Assembly: GCA_002256685.1 (NCBI GenBank)
Contig: NQJH01000124.1
Coordinates: forward strand, 1 to 5,789
DNA: 5,789 nucleotides
Direction of reading: 5' to 3'
Origin: Methylococcaceae bacterium NSP1-2
Lineage (GTDB): Bacteria; Pseudomonadota; Gammaproteobacteria; Methylococcales; Methylomonadaceae
Position numbers and translations under genes: made by a program. Under the pieces are notes generated by a model. It worked only from the letters and a program-made list of their open reading frames with translations, did no database searches and was not told the DNA's origin. Below, in pieces: positions 1 to 5,789 of this stretch. Position 1 is the stretch's first letter; each line of letters starts with the position of its first letter.

Positions 1-2333
1 GCACTTTGAGTTTCTAGCAATTGATTTTTCAGCAAGGTTTCTTCTTGTTGAGCGCGTAATTCTTCTTGGCTGGATTTCAATTCTTCATTTTGCGATTTCA
101 TTTCCTCCGATTGACTACGCAATTCTTCAGCGATAGCCTGCATTTCAGCATTACTGTGTAACAAAGATTCTTGCTGTTCGAGCATTTTTTGTTCAGCGCG
201 TTTTTTGTCAGTAATATCACGCGCCGCCGCAAAAATACCTGCCACTTTTCCGTCACTATCGCGGTAAACACTGGCGTTATACAACACGTCAGTAATTTTA
301 CCGTCATGATGACGAATGGCTAAGGGGTAATCCATCACAAAACCTTGGAAAAAAACGCGCTGATAACCGATACGCGCCTTATCGGGTTCAGTAAAATAAT
401 CACAAAAATCACTGCCTATCAATTGGTCACGGACGACACCTGTCACTTTTTCGGTTGCCGCGTTGACATCCATGATTTTACCATCGACACCAATGGTAAC
501 TAACGGGTCGAGACTGGCTTCAATTAAACTGCGGGCATAACCTGCGCTGGCGCGTAGCTCGGCAGCTTGCTGACTGGTTTCTGCCAATAACAGGGAATTA
601 TGTTCAGCCGCTTGTAAATTGGCAAAATGTAAGCCTAAGGCAGCAGAGGCAGCGTTGAGAAACAGATGGTGTTTGGGTTGCAATGAGGTAGTCACGGCTA
701 ATTCCACGACCGCTAACACTTCTTTTTTATGAGCGATAGGATAAATGATTAATTCATGCGGGGAAAATTCGGCTAAGCCGGTGCTGATAATGGTTAAACC
801 CGCAGGCACAGGCGACAGTATCACTGCTTGATTACTTTTTGCACACTGCCCTAATAAACCTACGCCCAGTTCAAAACTGGTTTCAGCTTGATTACTACGC
901 GCTAAGCCGTGGGTACTGACGCGCTGATAACGCCCGTTTTCCAGTAAATAAACCGCACCAACTGGCACATCTAACAAATCACATAATAAATGTAAAACCT
1001 GTTCTGCCGCCTTGTTGACTGAACTTTCCGTTGAGACCACACTGGTCAATTGGGTGATATTTTCACTGAGCCAATGCTCTTGTTCAATTTGCTGCACGAT
1101 GGTGTGAAAGGTTTCTGCTGCTTTGGCAATCGCACCAATTTCGTCGGTACGGTGTAATTCGGGTACGCAGATTCGTTCGCCATTCGCTAAACGTGTTAGC
1201 GCGTCAGTAATACGAATCAAAGGGCGCGTTATCGTGCGTCCACCCCATACCCCTAAGCCAACAGCAAGCAAAATCAAACCTGCCGTGGCAAATAATAAGA
1301 CGCGCTGGATATTATGGTATTCGCGTAATATTTCAGCGTGTTCAATTTTAGCAAAAATCCCCCAAAGTACCTTGTCGCCTAGCGCGTTAGGAAAGGGGAT
1401 AAATGGTTTGACACTCGCTATAATTTCAATGCCACGATAATCGGATGCGATTAGCGTAGCGGTTTTGCCTGCCAACACGGTTTCTGAGGGTTTAGTTTTA
1501 ATCTGTCTTTTCAAGATGGTACTTTCCTTGCTAAAACGAGAATCAGTCAGCATCCAACCGTCTTTACCTACCACAATGACCTCGCCCGTTTCACCCATAC
1601 CTGTTTTATCTGTCATCAGATCGCTCATCTTGGCAACCGGCAATTGAATCGCTATCACACCCAAAAATGTTTGTTTTTCTTCATCGAATACGGGCATGGC
1701 AATAAAACTAGCCGCCTGCATTTTATCAGGCGCGTACTGTGAATAATCCGCGAAACTGAGTTGATCAGGAATAGCATCCTTTAGTAAAGGCGTAACCGCC
1801 TTTGCTAATCCTGAATTTCGCCAAGGACCTGTGCGTAAATTGGTCGCAAAATCGGCGGCTTTTTTTAGACTGAAGACGACGTTACCTTGGGTATCAATCA
1901 GAAACAGATCTTCCCAATCATAAGCATTATTGCGACGAGAAAAATAGGGCAGAGCAACACGGTGTATTTTATCGTAAGCCTCAATTGAAACTCGCGTTTG
2001 CGTTTGCACACTTTGGTAGTCGTGTCCTGCTACTAGGTAATTTTGCTGTAACAGCACTTGGGCATGGTCGCCCAACGCATTAAATTCTGTACTGAATTTC
2101 TCTAACAAATTAACGGTAGTTGGTGCAACCGCCAAAATACTTATTTGCGCCTGTAGCGACTCTACCCAACGATTCAGCGCACTCCATCTGGCTTCTAAGA
2201 CAGTAGATAATTTTTCCTTTGCGGCTGTTTCCAAGGCATTTTGTGTCAAATACGAGGTAATGAGCAAGGCAATGAGCATCGTAAACGTGGTCTTGGATAG
2301 CATTAACAACAACAATCGAACTTGAATTTTCAC
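1..2333 (-). CDS. Membrane sensor protein, dCache-HAMP-GAF-PAS, probable hybrid histidine kinase (3' part outside window)
   Basis: The minus strand is open without a stop for 777 codons from a GTG at 2333 to the window edge, so the C-terminus is missing. Reading order: TM1 about residues 6-28; a periplasmic dCache-type sensor about 35-335 (DLFLIDTQGNVVFS at 142-155, and a second lobe with GETGEVIVVGKDGWMLTDSR at 247-266); TM2 about 343-364; HAMP about 362-415 (ITRPL, then RTDEIG); GAF about 436-575; PAS about 596-708, ending in the typical ARDITDKKRAE; then a heptad coiled coil to the edge. The GTG start is preceded at 7 nt by AGAGG, and no in-frame ATG was found just upstream. In this family the architecture detects a small extracellular ligand and passes the signal through HAMP and cytoplasmic PAS/GAF modules. 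Phosphotransfer is inferred: no HisKA, ATPase or receiver domain is visible here, and a diguanylate cyclase or methyl-accepting output remains possible. It is transcribed divergently from the porin gene. Confidence 0.9.
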   Translation of the reverse strand, partial: MKIQVRLLLLMLSKTTFTMLIALLITSYLTQNALETAAKEKLSTVLEARWSALNRWVESLQAQISILAVAPTTVNLLEKFSTEFNALGDHAQVLLQQNYLVAGHDYQSVQTQTRVSIEAYDKIHRVALPYFSRRNNAYDWEDLFLIDTQGNVVFSLKKAADFATNLRTGPWRNSGLAKAVTPLLKDAIPDQLSFADYSQYAPDKMQAASFIAMPVFDEEKQTFLGVIAIQLPVAKMSDLMTDKTGMGETGEVIVVGKDGWMLTDSRFSKESTILKRQIKTKPSETVLAGKTATLIASDYRGIEIIASVKPFIPFPNALGDKVLWGIFAKIEHAEILREYHNIQRVLLFATAGLILLAVGLGVWGGRTITRPLIRITDALTRLANGERICVPELHRTDEIGAIAKAAETFHTIVQQIEQEHWLSENITQLTSVVSTESSVNKAAEQVLHLLCDLLDVPVGAVYLLENGRYQRVSTHGLARSNQAETSFELGVGLLGQCAKSNQAVILSPVPAGLTIISTGLAEFSPHELIIYPIAHKKEVLAVVELAVTTSLQPKHHLFLNAASAALGLHFANLQAAEHNSLLLAETSQQAAELRASAGYARSLIEASLDPLVTIGVDGKIMDVNAATEKVTGVVRDQLIGSDFCDYFTEPDKARIGYQRVFFQGFVMDYPLAIRHHDGKITDVLYNASVYRDSDGKVAGIFAAARDITDKKRAEQKMLEQQESLLHSNAEMQAIAEELRSQSEEMKSQNEELKSSQEELRAQQEETLLKNQLLETQS
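39..128 (-). other. Heptad-repeat signalling coiled coil within the sensor protein
   Basis: Residues 736-765 of the sensor carry Glu-Glu pairs exactly seven residues apart (736, 743, 750, 757, 764), as EELRSQS, EEMKSQN, EELKSSQ, EELRAQQ and a final EE. This is a regular parallel coiled coil directly after the PAS domain. Glu/Gln-rich segments of this kind usually join PAS domains to a kinase or to another sensory domain and transmit rotation or register shifts, which is one reason to expect a catalytic output beyond the window edge. Confidence 0.75.
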
Positions 2334-2390
2334 GCGCTTACCTCTTTTAAATACAGTTGCAAAAACGGCATAACTATAGTCGATGTGGGC

Positions 2391-2413
2391 TTGTGCATTA
2401 TAAAAATGCACAA
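2391..2413. promoter_or_regulatory. 9-bp perfect dyad over the sensor promoter, candidate operator
   Basis: TTGTGCATT (2391-2399) and its exact reverse complement AATGCACAA (2405-2413) flank a 5-nt spacer. The dyad overlaps the candidate -10 box of the sensor gene, the usual place for a repressor operator. It does not match the CRP, Fur or NtrC consensus (NtrC half-sites have the opposite order). It could instead be an RNA hairpin at the very start of the leader. Confidence 0.4.
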
Positions 2414-2426
2414 ATCTTTACATAAA
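2397..2426 (-). promoter_or_regulatory. Candidate sigma-70 promoter of the sensor gene
   Basis: On the minus strand a perfect TATAAT lies at 2402-2397. An 18-nt spacer separates it from TTTATG at 2426-2421, a weak -35 match (3 of 6). Transcription would start near 2390 and leave a leader of about 55 nt before the GTG, with the AGAGG ribosome site in it. TATAAT is not rare in DNA this AT-rich, so the call rests on its position and on the dyad that overlaps it. Confidence 0.4.
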
Positions 2427-2544
2427 GCAAATTCAACTGATACACCGTCATCATACTGAATCTGTTGATGTGCAATATACACTATATAATCTTCATTAAA
2501 GTCCAGTATTATTGGGAAATTAACGGCATTATTGTCTATTTGCA

Positions 2545-2563
2545 AATAACAATCATTTTTATC
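2545..2563. promoter_or_regulatory. Fur-box-like sequence at the porin promoter
   Basis: Compared by eye with the classical 19-bp Fur consensus GATAATGATAATCATTATC, this stretch agrees at 13 of 19 positions, including the ends ATAA and TTATC. It runs into the likely -35 region of the porin promoter, so bound Fur would block transcription. The region is AT-rich, which raises chance agreement, so this is a candidate only. Confidence 0.3.
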
Positions 2564-2586
2564 TTCATACCCATTTAGGTTATAAT
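2558..2586 (+). promoter_or_regulatory. Candidate sigma-70 promoter of the porin gene
   Basis: A perfect TATAAT sits at 2581-2586, 17 nt after TTTATC (2558-2563), which matches the -35 consensus at 3 of 6 positions. The predicted start near 2593 gives a leader of about 36 nt. An AT-rich near-palindrome (2582-2590 with 2594-2603) overlaps the -10 box and start point. The ribosome site is GAGGG at 2612-2616, 12 nt before the ATG, which is longer than the usual spacing. Confidence 0.5.
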
Positions 2587-2628
2587 TTTATGCTAAAAAT
2601 TATGACTAAATGAGGGTGTTAAATAAAA

Positions 2629-4053
2629 ATGTTCAATAAAACGTTAATATCAGGTGGAATACTGACAGCATTAATTACCTTAAGCGCATCAGCTAATGCC
2701 TTAGAAAAACCACAGACTATGGAAGATATGTGGAAAATTATTCAAGCTCAACAAAAACAAATTGATGAACTTAGGTCTGAGAAGCAAGTAGCGACGGCGG
2801 CACCCACACCTGCACCTATACCCGTTAATAAAGCACCTACCGAAGAAGTAAAAAAATTAGAGCATAAAACCGATGTATTAAGTCAGGAAGTTGAAAAATT
2901 ACGCACCAATTTAGCCATTCCTGAAGAAGCGCAATACAAAAGTGCTTATGGTTTAGGTCCTGCGGCATCGAAGGTTTATCAGGTAGGAAAAGGGCTTTCT
3001 ATCGGCGGTTATGGCGAAGCTAATTATCAAGCCATCGTAAATGATGAAACTGCCCAAAAAAATGGCGACAATGCTAATTTGCATAACAATACCGATTTTG
3101 AACGTTTGGTGCTGTACGCGGGTTATAAATTCACTGACAGCATTTTATTTAACAGTGAAATTGAATTTGAGCATGGTTCAACGGATAAAGGCGGTAGCGT
3201 CTCAGTAGAATTTGCCGCCTTAGACTTTTTCTTCGATCCAATGATTAATGCGCGTGCGGGTATGGTGTTATTGCCTATGGGCTTTATTAACCCCATTCAT
3301 GAACCGCCGTTTTATTTTGGTAACAATCGCCCAGAAGTGGAACGCCGCATTATTCCAACAACATGGCGTGATATAGGTGTCGGTATCTTTGGTGAATTAG
3401 CCCCTAACCTAACCTATACCGCTTATGGTGTTAATAGCTTGAATGCGGCTAATTTTGATAGCAATGGCATACGCGGTGGCAGACAACAAGGTAGTCAAGC
3501 CAGAGCTGAAGATTTAGCCTTTGTTGGTCGTTTGGATTACGCACCAGACTTTTTAGCTGGGTTATCGTTTGGTGGTTCAGCTTATTTAGGTAACACAGGA
3601 CAAAATCAAACGTTTGCAGGTCAACGTGCGGATGCGTTTACCCAGTTATATGAAGGTCATATCCAGTTAAAATATCGCGGCTTAGAATTCCGTACCTTAG
3701 GTTCTTTCGGTCATATAGATGATGCGGGTCTGTTGAGTAAAGCCAAAAACCAAACCATTGGCTCATCAAATTACGGCTGGTACACTGAAGTTGGCTATGA
3801 CATATTGCCGCTATTTACTGAAAACACCGCACAATATTTAGCACCGTTTTTCCGCTATGAACATTTCGATACCATTGGCAATGCCCCTGATGGTTATAAG
3901 GATGATCTAACCAAAGATCAACAAATTTACCAAGTGGGCTTGCAATACAAACCAATTCCTAATGTCGTTATTAAAGCGGATTACCGTAATTTCACTGCCA
4001 AAAAAGGCACAGTACCCGATGACTTTAATCTAGGTTTCGGTTTTATTTTCTAG
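2629..4053 (+). CDS. Outer-membrane porin with N-terminal coiled coil
   Basis: A complete 474-residue protein. A signal peptide covers residues 1-24, with a hydrophobic core and likely Sec cleavage after SANA. Next come a helical segment (32-54), a Pro/Ala-rich linker (57-70) and a second coiled coil (71-96), the layout of porins whose N-terminal helices form a periplasmic trimeric stalk. From about residue 121 the sequence alternates polar and aromatic residues in beta-strand fashion (GLSIGGYGEANYQ at 122-134) and ends in FNLGFGFIF. The terminal Phe is the outer-membrane assembly signal. The conserved-looking stretch ERRIIPTTWRDIGVGIFGEL at 238-257 resembles phosphate-selective/DcaP-like porins. 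The substrate cannot be deduced, and I see no Pho box upstream. It lies upstream of the FMN-binding and four-helix membrane genes on the same strand, but a 152-nt gap with a strong hairpin separates them, so co-transcription is uncertain. Confidence 0.9.
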   Translation: MFNKTLISGGILTALITLSASANALEKPQTMEDMWKIIQAQQKQIDELRSEKQVATAAPTPAPIPVNKAPTEEVKKLEHKTDVLSQEVEKLRTNLAIPEEAQYKSAYGLGPAASKVYQVGKGLSIGGYGEANYQAIVNDETAQKNGDNANLHNNTDFERLVLYAGYKFTDSILFNSEIEFEHGSTDKGGSVSVEFAALDFFFDPMINARAGMVLLPMGFINPIHEPPFYFGNNRPEVERRIIPTTWRDIGVGIFGELAPNLTYTAYGVNSLNAANFDSNGIRGGRQQGSQARAEDLAFVGRLDYAPDFLAGLSFGGSAYLGNTGQNQTFAGQRADAFTQLYEGHIQLKYRGLEFRTLGSFGHIDDAGLLSKAKNQTIGSSNYGWYTEVGYDILPLFTENTAQYLAPFFRYEHFDTIGNAPDGYKDDLTKDQQIYQVGLQYKPIPNVVIKADYRNFTAKKGTVPDDFNLGFGFIF

Positions 4054-4114
4054 TACTAAGGCATTTATTCATTGATGTAGTATGATATAAAAATCCGCTA
4101 CTCGCGTACCATCA

Positions 4115-4152
4115 AGCCGCCAGTCAGACATTCTCATGTCTGACTGGCGGCT
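4115..4152. terminator. 17-bp perfect hairpin between the porin and FMN-binding genes
   Basis: Positions 4115-4131 (AGCCGCCAGTCAGACAT) pair perfectly with 4136-4152 around a TCTC loop. The stem base is GC-rich and very stable in a GC-poor region. The downstream sequence GTGTTATAAG lacks a proper T-tract on the plus strand, and the minus strand also lacks one, so it is not a textbook intrinsic terminator. It may be a weak terminator, a 3' stabiliser that keeps porin mRNA levels above those of the downstream genes, or a bound dyad. Confidence 0.55.
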
Positions 4153-4205
4153 GTGTTATAAGTCAACCTCATAACGTATATCGACAAAATCAACGAATAG
4201 GCACT

Positions 4206-4742
4206 ATGAAACTCCTTAAATTTATGCTGCTTTTAGGGCTACTAACCGCCGTAAGCTCCAGTTTTGCCACCGTTTTTTACAGTAAAAATGAAGCGATGGA
4301 ATTGGCGTTTGGTAAAGGCACACCTGTAGAGCAGTTAGCATTATTCCCTGACGAACAACAAATGGCTCAAATACAACAACTTGCCAAAGTTAAATTAGAG
4401 TCAGGTTTATTTACTTTCTATGTCGGCAAAAACCAAGACAAAATACTCGGTTATGCGGCAATTGAAACCAGCACCGTCAGAACCAAACCAGAAACCTTGA
4501 TGATAGTGCTAACGCCTGAAGGTGATTTGCGCAACGTCTACACCCTCGCTTTTCATGAACCACCTGAGTATATGCCACCTGAACGCTGGTTTGAACAACT
4601 CTACAAACGTCCGTTAGCCGATATGGATTTTAACAAAGGCGTGGATGGCATATCAGGCGCAACCCTTAGCACCCGTGCTAGTATCGATAGTATTCGCAAA
4701 GTGATGGCAATCTATCAAGTGTTAGTAAAAAAACCAGAGTAA
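4206..4742 (+). CDS. Exported FMN-binding domain protein (covalent flavin)
   Basis: A complete 178-residue protein with a Sec signal peptide (residues 1-21, hydrophobic core 6-15, probable cleavage after SSFA). The mature part is a single FMN-binding domain of the type seen in NqrC, RnfG and NosR. It contains D147-G-I-S150-G-A-T153, matching the Dxx[S/T]GA[T/S] motif recognised by the flavin transferase ApbE, so FMN is predicted to be attached to Thr153 through its phosphate. Upstream features include YVGKNQDKILGYA (72-84) and HEPPEYMPPERWFEQ (117-131). It has no cysteine and no CxxCH haem site, so flavin is the only cofactor visible. Expected role: a periplasmic one- or two-electron carrier. 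The ribosome site is weak (ATAGG at 4197-4201). Its stop is 4 nt before the next ATG, implying an operon with the membrane protein that probably supplies or receives its electrons. No apbE gene lies in the window. Confidence 0.88.
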   Translation: MKLLKFMLLLGLLTAVSSSFATVFYSKNEAMELAFGKGTPVEQLALFPDEQQMAQIQQLAKVKLESGLFTFYVGKNQDKILGYAAIETSTVRTKPETLMIVLTPEGDLRNVYTLAFHEPPEYMPPERWFEQLYKRPLADMDFNKGVDGISGATLSTRASIDSIRKVMAIYQVLVKKPE

Positions 4743-4746
4743 AACT

Positions 4747-5250
4747 ATGCGTTATTTTGTAACAGGTGAACAACAGCGTAAATCGTTGTTAAACGCCTTA
4801 ATATTAATGTTCCTAGGGTATATTGCATTGTTGTGGGTCAGTAATGGTATGATGTATTTTCATCACATGAACTTAACGCCTAGCTCAGTTATTGCCTATT
4901 ACCTCGGTTCTGAAGAACAATTCACACCGCCGCGTAGTTACCAAGGTATGTTAGAAGTCTCGCATTTTCATCTGTTTTCGATGGGCATGTTAATAGTTAC
5001 GCTCACGCATTTAATGCTGATGACTGAATTTTCGATGCGTCTGAAAATCTGGTTAAGCGGTTTAACCTACATTTCTGCTTTAGCCGATGAAGCCGCTGGC
5101 TGGTTAGTACGATTTGCCCATCCCTTGTTCGCTTATTTTAAAATTGCCGCTTTTTTAGTACTGGAGCTTTGCTTGCTTGCCTTATTAATGGTGGTCATTT
5201 TTTCCTTGATACGCGCTCGCGCTCAGCTACGGAAAATGGATGTAGCGTAA
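4747..5250 (+). CDS. Four-helix inner-membrane protein, putative redox partner of the FMN-binding protein
   Basis: A complete 167-residue protein with no family name I can assign firmly. Four hydrophobic segments are visible: about 13-37, 72-94, 97-122 and 127-156, with basic residues at the C-terminal end. Histidines cluster at membrane edges: H39-H40 after helix 1, H73 and H75 at the start of helix 2 (EVSHFHLFSMG), H88 in helix 2 and H125 before helix 4. Such an arrangement could ligate b-type haem or form a quinol site, but the sequence does not prove it. The loop with the SEEQFTPPRSYQGMLEVSHFH region reminds me of small membrane proteins found beside cytochrome or flavoprotein genes. The start is 4 nt after the FMN-binding gene stop, and the only ribosome site is a weak AGAG inside that gene, so translational coupling is likely. 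Inferred job: passing electrons from the quinone pool to the periplasmic flavoprotein, or the reverse. Confidence 0.8.
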   Translation: MRYFVTGEQQRKSLLNALILMFLGYIALLWVSNGMMYFHHMNLTPSSVIAYYLGSEEQFTPPRSYQGMLEVSHFHLFSMGMLIVTLTHLMLMTEFSMRLKIWLSGLTYISALADEAAGWLVRFAHPLFAYFKIAAFLVLELCLLALLMVVIFSLIRARAQLRKMDVA

Positions 5251-5274
5251 CGTTAGGTTATAAACATATATCAC

Positions 5275-5368
5275 TTCCACGCTGGCGCGTAGAAATAAAT
5301 CAAACATCGCTCCAGCGAGGCAAGACGCTAAAACGTCTCTGACTACATTTCTACGCAGAGCGAGGGAA
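5275..5368. repeat. About 94-bp element with imperfect terminal inverted repeats
   Basis: A perfect 10-bp inverted repeat, GCGTAGAAAT at 5287-5296 and ATTTCTACGC at 5347-5356, is extended outward by CGCT/AGCG (5280-5283 with 5359-5362) and TTCC/GGAA (5275-5278 with 5365-5368), separated by small mismatched gaps. A smaller stem, AGACG/CGTCT (5323-5327 with 5334-5338), lies inside. The right end, CGCAGAGCGAGGGAACGAT, resembles REP-like palindromes I recall from many proteobacteria. It is most likely a dispersed REP- or MITE-like element between the membrane protein gene and rmlD. It could also fold in RNA and help end transcription, although no T-tract follows. Confidence 0.5.
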
Positions 5369-5399
5369 CGATATGAATCACTATGGAGATTATAATATA

Positions 5400-5789
5400 A
5401 TGAGAATTCTGTTATTCGGTAAAGGTGGTCAAGTTGGCTGGGAGTTACAACGTAGCCTCGCACCATTAGGTGAATTGATTGCCTTGGATACTAGTAGCAC
5501 AGACTACTGTGGCGATTTTAATAATCTTGAAGGTATCGCTAAAACCATTCGCGCCATTGCTCCCGATGTCATTGTTAATGCCGCGGCGCATACTGCTGTT
5601 GATAAAGCCGAAAGTGAACCTGAACTTGCGCGTACCATCAACGCCCTAGCCCCCGCTATCTTGGCTCAAGAAGCGAAACAGATTAACGCATGGCTGGTAC
5701 ATTATTCCACTGACTATGTGTTTGATGGCAGTGGAGAGCTGCCGTGGTTAGAAACCAATGCCACTGCACCATTGAGTGTTTATGGGGCA
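5400..5789 (+). CDS. rmlD: dTDP-4-dehydrorhamnose reductase, 5' part (cut by window end)
   Basis: The last step of dTDP-L-rhamnose synthesis: NAD(P)H-dependent reduction of dTDP-4-dehydro-L-rhamnose in the cytoplasm, feeding lipopolysaccharide or other surface glycans. The 130 visible codons show the Rossmann start MRILLFGKGGQVG with G7xxG10xxG13, NAAAHTAVDKAE (60-71), YSTDYVFDG (102-110) and SVYGA at 126-130. Y128 is the expected catalytic Tyr of YxxxK, and the Lys would fall just past the edge. The family is usually about 290-300 residues, so more than half is missing. The start at 5400 fits the family N-terminus, with GGAG 11 nt upstream. An in-frame ATG at 5373, with GAGGG upstream, would add nine residues. 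The preceding repeat element separates it from the redox genes, so no functional link is implied. Confidence 0.93.
   Translation, partial: MRILLFGKGGQVGWELQRSLAPLGELIALDTSSTDYCGDFNNLEGIAKTIRAIAPDVIVNAAAHTAVDKAESEPELARTINALAPAILAQEAKQINAWLVHYSTDYVFDGSGELPWLETNATAPLSVYGA

Noticed and set aside
98..307. Minus-strand 69-codon open frame
   Set aside because: Out-of-frame shadow inside the PAS/coiled-coil part of the sensor gene on the same strand.
1123..1440. Plus-strand 105-codon open frame
   Set aside because: It lies fully antisense to the sensor gene's HAMP/TM2/GAF region, which has clear domain matches; no ribosome site or recognisable protein.
1465..1647. Plus-strand 60-codon open frame
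   Set aside because: Antisense shadow of the dCache-coding region of the sensor gene.
2465..2490. Second plus-strand promoter candidate, TTGATG with TATAAT at 2485-2490
   Set aside because: The spacer is only 14 nt and the site is about 140 nt from the porin start; the 2581-2586 box is better placed.
4064..4091. Possible promoter for the FMN-binding gene (TTTATT with TATAAA)
   Set aside because: Both boxes match poorly, and the hairpin would lie just downstream; AT-rich chance match is more likely.
5308..5317. CGCTCCAGCG palindrome inside the repeat element
   Set aside because: The 2-nt loop is too small for a stable hairpin as drawn; not listed separately.
5227..5466. Minus-strand 79-codon open frame
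   Set aside because: It spans the inverted-repeat element and runs antisense into the start of rmlD; no recognisable protein features.

Overview
The window looks like chromosome of a moderately AT-rich gammaproteobacterium. Codon use, the porin type and the FMN-binding/membrane protein pair would suit a Beggiatoa/Thiothrix-like or methanotroph-like lineage, but this placement is from memory of similar proteins and is weak. It holds five protein genes (two cut by the window edges), two intergenic regions with readable signals, and one repeat-like inverted element.

Left part (1-2333, minus strand): the first 777 codons of a large membrane sensor protein with two membrane segments, a periplasmic dCache sensor, HAMP, GAF and PAS domains and a signalling coiled coil. 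The output domain lies beyond the left edge. A histidine kinase, probably hybrid, is the most likely output. Region 2334-2628 separates this gene from a divergently transcribed porin and carries promoter-like sequences for both, a 9-bp perfect dyad at the sensor promoter, and a Fur-box-like sequence at the porin promoter.

Middle (2629-5250, plus strand): an outer-membrane porin with an N-terminal coiled coil; a 152-nt spacer with a 17-bp perfect hairpin; an exported small FMN-binding protein with an intact covalent flavinylation motif; and, 4 nt downstream, a four-helix inner-membrane protein with histidines near the membrane faces. The last two are almost certainly one transcriptional unit. 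Together they resemble an extracytosolic flavin electron-transfer module: the membrane protein would pass electrons to the periplasmic flavoprotein, and the neighbouring porin would admit small substrates or ligands. The physiological acceptor cannot be read from the sequence. A Fur-like box at the porin promoter makes an iron link worth testing.

Right part (5251-5789): a roughly 94-bp element with imperfect terminal inverted repeats, then the first 130 codons of rmlD (dTDP-4-dehydrorhamnose reductase), which begins an unrelated nucleotide-sugar function. There are no RNA genes, CRISPR arrays or intact insertion sequences that I can recognise.
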